From Campylobacter ureolyticus (lineage in GTDB: Bacteria; Campylobacterota; Campylobacteria; Campylobacterales; Campylobacteraceae): a stretch of 64,000 nucleotides of DNA. The translations under genes and the position numbers were made by a program. This document shows, one piece after another, positions 45,734 through 54,017 of this stretch. The stretch covers positions 1,736,001-1,800,000 of the forward strand of contig NZ_CP053832.1 in NCBI RefSeq assembly GCF_013372225.1, read 5' to 3'. The notes beneath the pieces are model-generated. The model saw only the letters and a list, made by a program, of their open reading frames with translations. It was not told the origin of the DNA and made no database searches. Each line of letters starts with the position of its first letter. Within the stretch, counting starts at the first letter, position 1.

Positions 45734-46476
45734 GAAGTTTAATTTTAACGCTATGTTTTTTAAGCTTAACATTTGGGGCAACACCTAAAGAAATATCACT
45801 AAATTTAGGCGGAGATGGTGAGGGTGTGAGTGAGTTTATAGATGAGTATCAAAACCCCGATATTAGAAGAATTACAAAAAAATTGATTGACGATAAAATT
45901 TTAAGCAACTACTCAAAAAACTCAAAAACTGAGATTGTTTTTAACTCAAATTCAAAAGGAGTTGTTTTATTAAAGCTTGCTAGTGATGTTTTAGAAGAGC
46001 TTGGATTTAAAAACTATCAAAATTTAGAATTTACAAACAACCAAAACTCAAGTTATAAAATTCTAATACTAGGCTCAAGAGTTTTAACTCCAGATAAAGT
46101 TTATGATGAGTTTAAAAAAAGATCAGCATATATCAAAAACGTATCAAGAAGAAATAATACCTTCATATACGAAGTAAACTTATCAAATTTAAATCTAGCG
46201 CCTGAGTTTATATACGACTTGCAAAAACCACAAAAACCATATTTTTTAAACATAAAAGGCAAAAATGAGATAAATATTATCTCTCAAAATATGGATGCTT
46301 GGCACCCTGAAATTAGAGTCTTTGATAATGAGTTAAATCTGTTACAAAGCATTAGAGAAGATGAGATAAAAAAAAGCTTAAACTTATCTATCCCAAAAGA
46401 TGCGACCTATATACAAGTTGGCGATAGCGCTAGCTTAGATAACATAAAAAATGGACTTAAATTTAACCTTAAATAA
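45727..46476 (+). CDS. uncharacterised periplasmic protein
   Basis: Not recognised by function. The GTG at 45727 overlaps the previous stop by seven bases. A signal peptide (about 1-17, RSLILTLCFLSLTFGA) leads into a 230-residue mature part without cysteines. It has alternating strands (FLNIKGKNEINIISQNMDAWHPEIRVFDNELNLLQ...) and ends in a beta segment ATYIQVGDSASLDNIKNGLKF. The tight overlap with the RodZ-like gene suggests the two act together at the cell envelope. I recall the same pair between rRNA methyltransferase and aminotransferase genes in C. jejuni. Confidence 0.7.
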   Translation: MVRSLILTLCFLSLTFGATPKEISLNLGGDGEGVSEFIDEYQNPDIRRITKKLIDDKILSNYSKNSKTEIVFNSNSKGVVLLKLASDVLEELGFKNYQNLEFTNNQNSSYKILILGSRVLTPDKVYDEFKKRSAYIKNVSRRNNTFIYEVNLSNLNLAPEFIYDLQKPQKPYFLNIKGKNEINIISQNMDAWHPEIRVFDNELNLLQSIREDEIKKSLNLSIPKDATYIQVGDSASLDNIKNGLKFNLK

Positions 46477-46489
46477 AAAGGAGAATGCT

Positions 46490-47698
46490 ATGTTTGATGA
46501 AATTCGTTTTAATAAAATAGAACGCCTTCCAAACTATGTTTTTGCTCAAATAAATGAAATAAAAATGAAAGCAAGACACGAAGGTAAAGATATAATCGAC
46601 TTTTCTATGGGAAATCCCGATGGAAGAACTCCACAACACATTATTGATAAATTATGCCAAAGTGCAAACAAAGACAAAACCCATGGATATTCTGTTTCTC
46701 AAGGAATTTATAAATTAAGACTAGCATGTGCTTCTTGGTATAAAAGGAAATTTAATGTCACTCTTGATCCAGATAAAGAAATAGTTGCAACCATGGGAAG
46801 TAAAGAGGGATTTGTTCACTTAACAACAGCTATTATAAATCCTGGTGATGTAGCTGTAGTACCAGATCCTGCATACCCTATACATACTCAAGCTTTCATA
46901 ATAGCTGGTGGAAATGTTGTAAAAATGCCACTAGTTTATGGGGAGGATTTCTTTTTAGATGAAGGTAAATTTTTTAAAGACTTAGAGCAAACTTTTGAAG
47001 AAAGCATTCCAAAACCAAAATATGTAGTTGTAAATTTCCCTCACAACCCAACAACCGCGGTTGTAAATTTAAGCTTTTACGAACGTCTTGTAAAAATGGC
47101 AAAAGAAAAAAGATTTTATGTAATTAGTGATATTGCTTATGCTGAGCTTTCTTTTGGTGAATATAAAACCCCATCTATATTAGAAGTTGAGGGAGCAAAA
47201 GATGTAGCAGTTGAGTTTTATACACTATCAAAAACTTATAATATGGCAGGCTGGAGAGTTGGTTTTATGTGCGGAAACCAAAAACTAGTAGCAGCTTTGA
47301 AAAAGATAAAATCATGGTTTGATTATGGTATGTTTACACCTATTCAAGTTGCCGCTACAATTGCACTTGATGGAGATCAAAGTTGCATTGATGAGATAAG
47401 ATCAAAATATGAAAAAAGAAGAGATTTTTTAATAAAATCTTTTGAAAATGCTTCTTGGGAGATTAAAAAACCAGTTGCTTCTATGTTTGTTTGGGCAAAA
47501 ATTCCAGAAAAATTTTCAAAAATAAAAAGTCTTGAGTTTAGTAAAAAACTGCTTGAGGAAGCAAATGTTGCAGTAAGTCCTGGAAGTGGCTTTGGAAGTG
47601 GCGGGGATCAGTTTGTAAGAATTGCTTTAATAGAAAATGAAAACCGAATCAAACAAGCAGCAAAAAATATAAAAAATTTCTTAAAAGGAAATGAATGA
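46490..47698 (+). CDS. alaC: AlaC/YfdZ-type PLP aminotransferase (glutamate-pyruvate transaminase)
   Basis: Class I/II aminotransferase, 402 residues. The N-terminus IERLPNYVFAQINEIKMKARHEGKDIIDFSMGNPDG and the PLP site TLSKTYNMAGWRVGFMCGN match E. coli AlaC over most of its length. ASMFVWAKIPE and ALIENENRIKQA near the end also correspond. Alanine/glutamate exchange is therefore the likely activity; LL-diaminopimelate aminotransferase is a related alternative. I use the ATG at 46490 with AAGGAG at its ribosome site, not the in-frame TTG 39 bases upstream that lies within the previous gene. It overlaps hom by four bases. Confidence 0.85.
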   Translation: MFDEIRFNKIERLPNYVFAQINEIKMKARHEGKDIIDFSMGNPDGRTPQHIIDKLCQSANKDKTHGYSVSQGIYKLRLACASWYKRKFNVTLDPDKEIVATMGSKEGFVHLTTAIINPGDVAVVPDPAYPIHTQAFIIAGGNVVKMPLVYGEDFFLDEGKFFKDLEQTFEESIPKPKYVVVNFPHNPTTAVVNLSFYERLVKMAKEKRFYVISDIAYAELSFGEYKTPSILEVEGAKDVAVEFYTLSKTYNMAGWRVGFMCGNQKLVAALKKIKSWFDYGMFTPIQVAATIALDGDQSCIDEIRSKYEKRRDFLIKSFENASWEIKKPVASMFVWAKIPEKFSKIKSLEFSKKLLEEANVAVSPGSGFGSGGDQFVRIALIENENRIKQAAKNIKNFLKGNE

Positions 47699-48954
47699 AT
47701 GTAGCGATTTTAGGTGTTGGAACAGTTGGAAGTTCTGTTATTAAAATTTTACAAAAAAATAAAGATCTAATAAGTGCAAGAGCTGGAAAAGAGATAATTC
47801 CAGTAGTTGGCACAGTTAGAGACTTAAATAAAGATAGAGGCGTTAATATCCCACTAACTGATGATATTAAAAGTGTATTAAATAGAGATGATATAGATAT
47901 TTATATTGAACTTATGGGTGGTGTTGAAAAGCCTTTTAATATAGTTAGCGAAATTTTAAAGAAAAAAAAGCCGGTTGTAACAGCAAATAAAGCCATGCTT
48001 GCATATCATAGATATGCCTTACAAAATCTTGCAAAAGATACGCCTTTTGGATTTGAAGCAAGTGTTGCAGGTGGCATTCCAATTATAAAAGCCCTAAGAG
48101 AGGGACTTAGCGCAAACAGAGTTGAAAAAATAGTAGGAATTTTAAATGGAACAAGCAACTATATCTTAACAGATATGATGCAAAATAACTCAAATTTTGA
48201 AGATGTGCTTAAAAAAGCTCAAAGTTTGGGTTATGCTGAGGCAGATCCAACTTTTGATGTTGATGGGATTGATGCAGCTCACAAGCTTTTGATTTTAAGC
48301 AGTATTGCTTATGGCGTTCATGGCGATCCTGAAGATATTTTAGTTAAAGGTATTAGAAAAATTTCAAATGAAGATATCTTTTTTGCAAAAGAGTTTGACT
48401 ATACTATAAAACTTTTAGGAATTTCAAAAATAACTGATGGCAAGGCCGAGCTTAGAGTTCATCCAGCACTAATTAATAAAGATAGGATAATTGCCGAAGT
48501 TGATGGCGTGATGAATGCAGTTAGTATAAATTGTGATGCACTAAATGAAAGTATGTATTATGGTCCAGGTGCTGGAGGAGATGCAACTGCAAGTGCGGTT
48601 ATTGCAGATCTTATAGACATCGCAAAAGGAAATAAAAACCCAATGCTTGGATATGCTCAAAATTTTAAAAAAATGGAGTTAATCGAACAAAAAAATATTC
48701 AAACAAAATACTATCTAAGAGTAAAAGTCGAAGATAGAACTGGAGTTTTAGCTAGCATTACAAATGTGATGAGCCAAAACAATATCTCAATAGATAGCTT
48801 TTTACAAAAACCAAGAAACAAGGGAGAAAAACACACCACACTTTATTTTACAACCCATTTAAGCCTTGAAGCAAACATTAAAAGAGTTATGGGAATTTTA
48901 GAAAATTTTGAATTTGTTTTAAATAGACCTTTTATGATAAGGATAGAAGAGTAA
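47695..48954 (+). CDS. hom: homoserine dehydrogenase
   Basis: NAD(P)-dependent conversion of aspartate semialdehyde to homoserine, on the route to threonine and methionine. The nucleotide motif is ILGVGTVGSSV (about 4-14). GILNGTSNYILTDMM (about 145-159), the active-site stretch AEADPTFDVDGIDAAHKL and GPGAGGDATASAVIADL (about 283-299) are all present. A C-terminal ACT domain (about 345-419, YLRVKVEDRTGVLASITNVM) suggests feedback control by threonine. It overlaps alaC by four bases. Confidence 0.95.
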   Translation: MNVAILGVGTVGSSVIKILQKNKDLISARAGKEIIPVVGTVRDLNKDRGVNIPLTDDIKSVLNRDDIDIYIELMGGVEKPFNIVSEILKKKKPVVTANKAMLAYHRYALQNLAKDTPFGFEASVAGGIPIIKALREGLSANRVEKIVGILNGTSNYILTDMMQNNSNFEDVLKKAQSLGYAEADPTFDVDGIDAAHKLLILSSIAYGVHGDPEDILVKGIRKISNEDIFFAKEFDYTIKLLGISKITDGKAELRVHPALINKDRIIAEVDGVMNAVSINCDALNESMYYGPGAGGDATASAVIADLIDIAKGNKNPMLGYAQNFKKMELIEQKNIQTKYYLRVKVEDRTGVLASITNVMSQNNISIDSFLQKPRNKGEKHTTLYFTTHLSLEANIKRVMGILENFEFVLNRPFMIRIEE

Positions 48955-48956
48955 AT

Positions 48957-49295
48957 TTGGGATTAAAAGAGTATATTTTTGGATTTAAAAGCGAAGAAAA
49001 AGCTATAAATTTTTTAAAAAAACTCAAATTTGAAATAATTGATCGAAATTTTAAAAGCAAATTTGGCGAAATTGACATCATCGCCAAAAAAGATGATGTT
49101 TATCATTTCATCGAGGTAAAAGCTACAAAGGGTGATTACGAAGCGATTTACCGCATAACTCCTCAAAAATTAGAAAAAATTTTAAAAACTTTAAATTTTT
49201 ATCTTTTAAAAAATCCAGAAATTACAAACTACCAAGTTGATGCTTTGGTGTTTAAAAAAGATAAATTTGAATTTATAGAAAATATTACTATTTGA
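48957..49295 (+). CDS. YraN-family endonuclease-like protein (UPF0102)
   Basis: Small protein of 112 residues with the predicted nuclease fold. The core reads IIDRNFKSKFGEIDIIAKKDDVYHFIEVKAT (about 27-57), keeping the E-I-D-I and F-I-E-V-K metal-site residues of the PD-(D/E)XK superfamily. The start is a TTG two bases after the hom stop. Cellular role is unsettled in all bacteria. It is the last gene of the long operon that begins near moaA/queE. Confidence 0.8.
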   Translation: MGLKEYIFGFKSEEKAINFLKKLKFEIIDRNFKSKFGEIDIIAKKDDVYHFIEVKATKGDYEAIYRITPQKLEKILKTLNFYLLKNPEITNYQVDALVFKKDKFEFIENITI

Positions 49296-49331
49296 TAATA
49301 CATATTGTTTTTTGGTTAATAGTTTTTTCGA

Positions 49332-49337
49332 TATAAT
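49332..49337 (+). promoter_or_regulatory. candidate -10 box of trxA
   Basis: TATAAT preceded by TTTTTTCGA, 33 bases upstream of the trxA ATG. AAAAGGAGAAAAA between them is a strong ribosome site. Confidence 0.55.
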
Positions 49338-49369
49338 TTATAATATTAATTTTTCTAAAAGGAGAAAAA

Positions 49370-49684
49370 ATGGCAAAATACATAGAACTTACATCAAAAA
49401 ATTTCGATGTAGCAAAAGAAGGCGTTAGTTTAGTTGATTTTTGGGCTCCATGGTGCGGACCTTGTAGAATGCTTGCTCCTGTTATTGATGAGTTAGCAGA
49501 AGAATTTGAAGGAAAAGCTAAAATTTGTAAAGTAAATACCGACGAAGAGCAAGACTTAGCAGTTGAATTTGGTATAAGAAGCATTCCAACTTTACTTTTC
49601 TTTAAAGATGGCGAGATAAAAGATCAACTTATTGGCGCTCAGTCAAAACAAGCAATCACTGATAAAATAAACTCACTTTTATAG
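49370..49684 (+). CDS. trxA: thioredoxin
   Basis: Redox protein with the active site WCGPC (C29, C32) after VDFWAPW. The cis-proline is in GIRSIPTLLFF (about 70-80). At 104 residues it is a standard Trx1-type protein. It is preceded by its own promoter and followed by a hairpin, so it is mostly transcribed alone, with trxB just downstream. Confidence 0.97.
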   Translation: MAKYIELTSKNFDVAKEGVSLVDFWAPWCGPCRMLAPVIDELAEEFEGKAKICKVNTDEEQDLAVEFGIRSIPTLLFFKDGEIKDQLIGAQSKQAITDKINSLL

Positions 49685-49685
49685 T

Positions 49686-49713
49686 AAATTTGAAGCTTTT
49701 TAGCTTCAAATTT
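49686..49713 (+). terminator. terminator of trxA
   Basis: Perfect 12-bp stem AAATTTGAAGCT / AGCTTCAAATTT with a TTTT loop, two bases after the trxA stop and followed by TATTATTAAT. Confidence 0.75.
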
Positions 49714-49766
49714 TATTATTAATCTATTTTTTAAAATAAATTCATAATAAAATTAAAAGGATTGAA

Positions 49767-50702
49767 ATGTTAAATTTAGCTATCATTGGCGGCGGACCAG
49801 CAGGTCTTGCAGCAGGACTTTATGCCACAAGAGGCGGACTTAAAGATGTTGTTTTATTTGAACTTGGTATGCCTGGTGGCCAAATCACAGGAAGCTCTGA
49901 GATAGAAAACTACCCAGGAGTTGCAACCATAATGGATGGGCTTAGTTTTATGCAGCCTTGGCTTGAGCAATGTTTTAGATTTGGTTTAAAACAAGAGAGT
50001 AAAAAAGTTGTAAAAGTTGTAAAAAACAAAGACCAAAGTTTTAGCATTTTTACAGATAGCGGTGATGAGTTTAAGGCAAAAGCTGTTATCCTAGCAACTG
50101 GCTCAGAACCTAGAAAAGCAGGCTTTAAAGGTGAAAATGAGTTTTTTGGAAAAGGAGTTAGTACTTGTGCAACATGCGATGGCTTTTTTTACAAAAATAA
50201 AGAAGTTGCTGTTTTAGGCGGTGGTGATACTGCGTTAGAAGAAGCGATTTATTTAACAAACATTGTCTCAAAAGTATATTTAATACACAGAAGAGAAGGC
50301 TTTCGTGCCGCACCAATAACAGTTGAAAAAGCTAAGAAAAATCCAAAAATAGAATTTGTTTTAAATGCTGTTGTTGATGAAGTTTATGGGGATAACTCAG
50401 GCGTTACTGGAGTTAGAGTAAAATTTAATGACGGAAAAACAAGAGAGTTAAAAGTTCCTGGAATTTTTACTTTTGTGGGGCTTAATGTTAGAAATAGTAT
50501 CATTAAAAATGATGATAAATTTATTTGCAACACAAATGAAACTGGACAAGTAGAGGTTGATTTAAAAATGCAAACAAGCATTAAAGGTCTTTTTGCAGCA
50601 GGCGATATCAGACAAGATGCCCCAAAGCAAGTTGTCTCAGCAGCTGGAGATGGCGCAGTTGCAGCACTTAGCGCTATGAATTATATAGAAAACCTACACT
50701 AA
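49767..50702 (+). CDS. trxB: thioredoxin reductase
   Basis: FAD/NADPH flavoenzyme that reduces TrxA. The FAD motif is [19 protein letters not shown] (about 6-24). The redox-active CATC is at C134 and C137 ([10 protein letters not shown]), the NADPH motif is [11 protein letters not shown] (about 151-161), and [24 protein letters not shown] closes the fold. The 311 residues are full length. An AAAAGGATTG site precedes the ATG. It forms the system with trxA directly upstream; both supply methionine-sulfoxide and peroxide reductases generally. Confidence 0.96.
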   Translation: MLNLAIIGGGPAGLAAGLYATRGGLKDVVLFELGMPGGQITGSSEIENYPGVATIMDGLSFMQPWLEQCFRFGLKQESKKVVKVVKNKDQSFSIFTDSGDEFKAKAVILATGSEPRKAGFKGENEFFGKGVSTCATCDGFFYKNKEVAVLGGGDTALEEAIYLTNIVSKVYLIHRREGFRAAPITVEKAKKNPKIEFVLNAVVDEVYGDNSGVTGVRVKFNDGKTRELKVPGIFTFVGLNVRNSIIKNDDKFICNTNETGQVEVDLKMQTSIKGLFAAGDIRQDAPKQVVSAAGDGAVAALSAMNYIENLH

Positions 50703-50710
50703 AACTTAAT

Positions 50711-50740
50711 AATTCAAAGAGTGAATTTACTCTTTGAATT
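50711..50740 (+). terminator. terminator of trxB
   Basis: Perfect 12-bp stem AATTCAAAGAGT / ACTCTTTGAATT with a 6-base loop, nine bases after the trxB stop. No long U tract follows. Confidence 0.65.
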
Positions 50741-50801
50741 CTACTAATTATAAAAACTTATTTAACTTTTACAATTAAAAAATTATCTTAAAATCATTAA
50801 T

Positions 50802-50864
50802 TTTCACTTTAATTTCACTATTTTTAACTCAAATTTCATCTTAAAGTTTAATGCTAGATGAAAT
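50802..50864 (+). promoter_or_regulatory. phased repeats and dyad upstream of the second cytochrome/Mo-reductase operon
   Basis: TTTCACT occurs at 50802-50808 and 50813-50819, 11 bases apart. TTTCATC follows at 50834-50840, 21 bases further. The last is also part of a perfect 9-bp dyad, ATTTCATCT (50833-50841) with AGATGAAAT (50856-50864). Spacing near one and two helical turns is the form expected for a response-regulator or activator binding region. The protein that binds is unknown. Confidence 0.35.
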
Positions 50865-50899
50865 AATATTATTTTATATCATATTTATATTATTTGTGA

Positions 50900-50905
50900 T
50901 ATAAT
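50900..50905 (+). promoter_or_regulatory. candidate -10 box of the second cytochrome/Mo-reductase operon
   Basis: TATAAT 26 bases upstream of the ATG at 50931, with AAGGAGGG at 50920-50927 as an unusually strong ribosome site between them. Confidence 0.6.
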
Positions 50906-50930
50906 CAATAAAAATTTATAAGGAGGGTAT

Positions 50931-51485
50931 ATGAAAAAAATTTTAATATTTGTCTTTGCCTGTGCTTTTGCATTTGCAAATGAGATAGTTTATAGCGATG
51001 TTGTAAAGTCTCTTTATGCAGATAAAAGCGATAAAAAGGCTGTCGGAAGGCTACTTCCAACGGCACCTGTAGAGATTTTGGAAAAAGATGGCGATATGCT
51101 TAAAATCAAGATCGAGGGCTATATCCAAGATGATGTGAGTGAGGCAATCTACTTTAGCGAGGGAAAAAGGATCCTAAACGCAGCTTTTGGAAAAAATGCA
51201 GCCGTAGATGTTAAGGTCTTAGAAAAAGGTGCTTGGAGCAAAGTAAGCGTTGAAGCCTATACCGATGATAAGGATTTTTATAAAGAGCTAAAGCCTATCA
51301 TGGATAGAGCTGCTGGTATCTACACTGAGAGTTGTTCAATGTGTCATGCTCTTCACAACATTAACGAATACAACGCAAATCAGTGGCCAAGTATATTAAA
51401 ATCTATGCTAAGTAGAACTGTCATGGATAAAAAAGATAGATTTTTAGTTTCTCAGTATTTACAAAAAACTACTACAAAGGAGTAA
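50931..51485 (+). CDS. periplasmic monohaem cytochrome c, electron donor to the second Mo-reductase
   Basis: 184 residues with a signal peptide (about 1-16, ILIFVFACAFAFANE). One haem c motif is CSMCHALHN (C135, C138, H139) near the C-terminus, followed by INEYNANQWPSILKSMLSRT. The end resembles pentahaem TorC proteins. The N-terminal part lacks cysteines and looks SH3-like (RLLPTAPVEILEKDGDMLKIKIEGYIQDD). It is the paralogue of the cytochrome at 20590 but clearly diverged, so each probably serves its own reductase. The reductase gene starts three bases after its stop. Confidence 0.88.
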   Translation: MKKILIFVFACAFAFANEIVYSDVVKSLYADKSDKKAVGRLLPTAPVEILEKDGDMLKIKIEGYIQDDVSEAIYFSEGKRILNAAFGKNAAVDVKVLEKGAWSKVSVEAYTDDKDFYKELKPIMDRAAGIYTESCSMCHALHNINEYNANQWPSILKSMLSRTVMDKKDRFLVSQYLQKTTTKE

Positions 51486-51488
51486 AAA

Positions 51489-53978
51489 ATGTCAGTAAAT
51501 TTATCAAGAAGAAATTCACTTAAAACAATTGGTGCGGCATTTTGTGTGCCATTTTTTATGAAAATGAACCTTTTTGCGGCCGAAAATGCTACTAAAAATT
51601 TCAAGATTATTAGAGATGGTGAAGTTATAACAGGAGCTCACTGGGGCGTTTTAAAACTTACCATAAAAGACGGTAAAATCGTAAAAAGCGAGCCTTTAAA
51701 CAAAACTTCAAGCATAAAAAATCCTCTTCAACACTACACAGCTGATTTGGTTTATGCAAAAGATAGGGTCAAATATCCTTATGTAAGAAAAAGCTATTTA
51801 GAAAATCCAGATAGCCCAAAACCTGAACTTAGAGGAAGTGATGAGTGGGTTAGAGTAAGCTATGACAAAGCTATAAAGCTAATTGCAAACGAACTTAAAA
51901 AAACAATAAAAGCAAGCGGAAATACTAGTGTTTTTGCAGGAAGCTATGGATGGAAAAGTCCTGGAAATATGCAAAATGCAAGAATCTTACTTCATAGATT
52001 TATGAACCAAATAGGTGGTTTTACAGGAACTTTAGGTGATTATTCAACTGGTGCATCACAAATTATTATGCCGCATGTCCTAGGAACAATTGAGGTATAT
52101 GAGCAACAAACTTCTTGGCCTTTAGTATTAGAAAATGCCGATGTTGTTGTTATTTGGGGTGCTGATCCATACTCAACCTTAAAAATAGCTTGGACTGTAA
52201 GCGATGAGCAAGGTTTAAAGTATCTTGAAGAACTAAAAAAGAGTGGAAAAAAAGTTATTTTCATAGATCCTATAAAAAATGCAACTTGCAAATTTTTAAA
52301 CGCCCAGTGGATAGCACCGTTACCAAATACCGATGTTGCAATGATGCTTGGTATGATGTATGAACTCTATGAGTCTAAAAAATATGACCAAAAATTTATA
52401 GAAACCTACACAACAGGATTTGATAAGTTCTTGCCTTATCTTCTTGGAAAAACAGATAATACTCCAAAAACTCCAAAATGGGCTTCCCAAATTTGTAAAA
52501 TTGATGAAAAAACCATAAAAGAGTTGGCTCATACACTTTATGACAATAAAACTATGATAATGAGTGGATGGGGTATGCAAAGAGCTCATCATGGCGAGCA
52601 ACCACATTGGGCACTAGTAACTCTTTGTGCAATGCTTGGACAAATTGGAAAGCCAGGATGTGGATTTGGATTAAGCTATCATTACAGTAACGGCGGAACA
52701 CCTGATGCAAAAGCTGGAATCGTTGGTGGTATAAGCTCAGGTGCTGCAAACGTTGGAACCGGTCAAAGCTGGCTTCAAAAAGCAACTGATTCAGCATTTC
52801 CACTAGCTAGAATTTCAGATGCTCTTTTAAATCCTGGAAAAACAATAGATCACAACGGCAAAAAAATAACCTATCCAAAAATTGACTTTATATACTGGGC
52901 AGGCGGAAATCCTTTAGTCCATCATCAAAATACAAATGAATTTATTAAAGTTTGGAAAAAGCCACGAACTGTTGTAGTAAATGAAATTTACTGGACTCCA
53001 ACTGCTAGAATGGCAGATATTGTTATGCCTGTAACTACAATCTATGAAAGAGATGATATTTCTATGATTGGTGATTATGCAAATTTAGGAATAACTCCAA
53101 TGAAACAAGCTGTTGAAAAAATAGGTGAGAGTAAAAATGACTATGAAATTTTTACCGATTTAGCAGCAGAGTTTGGTGTAAAAGACAAATATACAGAAAA
53201 TAAAAGCGATATTGACTGGATAAAAGAATTTTATGAAAGCGCAAGAGATCAGGCAAAGAAAATGCAACTTGAAGAGCTAAATGGCGTTGTTATGAAGCCA
53301 TTTGAGGAATTTTGGGCTGATAATAAGCCTATAACTTTCCTTCAAACTCAAGAGGGATTTGAATATAATAGATATGGCGATTTTAGAGAAGATCCTATTT
53401 TAGAGCCACTCGGCACTCCATCAGGCCTAATTGAAATTTACTCAGAAGTAATTGAGAAGATGAATTATGATGATTGTAAAGCTCATCCAACTTGGTTTGA
53501 GCCAATTGAATGGCTTGGTATGAAAAACAAACCTGCTGAGTTTCACCTAGTTACTTCTCACCCTGAAGATCGTCTTCACTCTCAGCTAAATAACACAAGT
53601 CTTAGAGATGAGTATGCTATCTCAAACCTGGAGCCTATCTGGATAAACAGTGAAGACGCAAAAGCAAAAGGCATCAAAACTGGTGATGCGGTTAGAGTAT
53701 TTAATGCTAGAGGCGAGGTGTTGGCTGGTGCAAAAGTAACAGATGACATTATAAAAGGTGTTGTTAAACTATGTGAAGGTGCTTGGTACGACCCACTTGA
53801 TCCAACAAAGGCAAATACTTTGGATAAAAATGGAAGCGCAAATGTCTTAACTATAGATATGCCAACTTCAAAACTTGCAAATGGAAACATCTCTCACACT
53901 GGTCTTGTAAATATAGAAAAATTTACAGGCAAAGTTCCTGAGCTTACTATCTTTAAACAACCTAATATAAAAGCTTAA
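51489..53978 (+). CDS. torA: Tat-exported TMAO/DMSO-type molybdopterin reductase (TorA/DorA-like)
   Basis: 829-residue bis-MGD enzyme, 3 bases after its cytochrome. The Tat signal is LSRRNSLKTIGAAFCVPFF. The active site is canonical for TMAO/DMSO/BSO reductases: GSYGWKSPG (about 151-159) holds the Tyr and Trp known from Rhodobacter DMSO reductase (Y114, W116), and GDYSTGAS has the Mo-ligand serine S186. MPHVLGTIEVYEQQTSWPLVLENADVVVIWGADP matches TorA closely. It should respire TMAO, DMSO or methionine sulfoxide with electrons from menaquinone through the cytochrome. No sensor or chaperone (torD, torS) gene is adjacent. A hairpin follows the stop. Confidence 0.9.
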   Translation: MSVNLSRRNSLKTIGAAFCVPFFMKMNLFAAENATKNFKIIRDGEVITGAHWGVLKLTIKDGKIVKSEPLNKTSSIKNPLQHYTADLVYAKDRVKYPYVRKSYLENPDSPKPELRGSDEWVRVSYDKAIKLIANELKKTIKASGNTSVFAGSYGWKSPGNMQNARILLHRFMNQIGGFTGTLGDYSTGASQIIMPHVLGTIEVYEQQTSWPLVLENADVVVIWGADPYSTLKIAWTVSDEQGLKYLEELKKSGKKVIFIDPIKNATCKFLNAQWIAPLPNTDVAMMLGMMYELYESKKYDQKFIETYTTGFDKFLPYLLGKTDNTPKTPKWASQICKIDEKTIKELAHTLYDNKTMIMSGWGMQRAHHGEQPHWALVTLCAMLGQIGKPGCGFGLSYHYSNGGTPDAKAGIVGGISSGAANVGTGQSWLQKATDSAFPLARISDALLNPGKTIDHNGKKITYPKIDFIYWAGGNPLVHHQNTNEFIKVWKKPRTVVVNEIYWTPTARMADIVMPVTTIYERDDISMIGDYANLGITPMKQAVEKIGESKNDYEIFTDLAAEFGVKDKYTENKSDIDWIKEFYESARDQAKKMQLEELNGVVMKPFEEFWADNKPITFLQTQEGFEYNRYGDFREDPILEPLGTPSGLIEIYSEVIEKMNYDDCKAHPTWFEPIEWLGMKNKPAEFHLVTSHPEDRLHSQLNNTSLRDEYAISNLEPIWINSEDAKAKGIKTGDAVRVFNARGEVLAGAKVTDDIIKGVVKLCEGAWYDPLDPTKANTLDKNGSANVLTIDMPTSKLANGNISHTGLVNIEKFTGKVPELTIFKQPNIKA

Positions 53979-53982
53979 ACTC

Positions 53983-54004
53983 ATCCCCTCAAATTTGAGG
54001 GGAT
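53983..54004. terminator. terminator between the Mo-reductase and heme receptor genes
   Basis: A 22-base palindrome with arms ATCCCCTCAAA and TTTGAGGGGAT, GC-rich for this genome, followed on the plus strand by TTTTTAT. It is a strong intrinsic terminator for the plus-strand operon and may also stop the convergent receptor transcript. Confidence 0.85.
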
Positions 54005-54017
54005 TTTTATAAAATAA

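Noticed and set aside
52320-52803. Overlapping minus-strand frames within the second Mo-reductase gene
   Set aside because: The plus strand carries clear molybdoenzyme motifs throughout; the antisense frames have no start context or family likeness.
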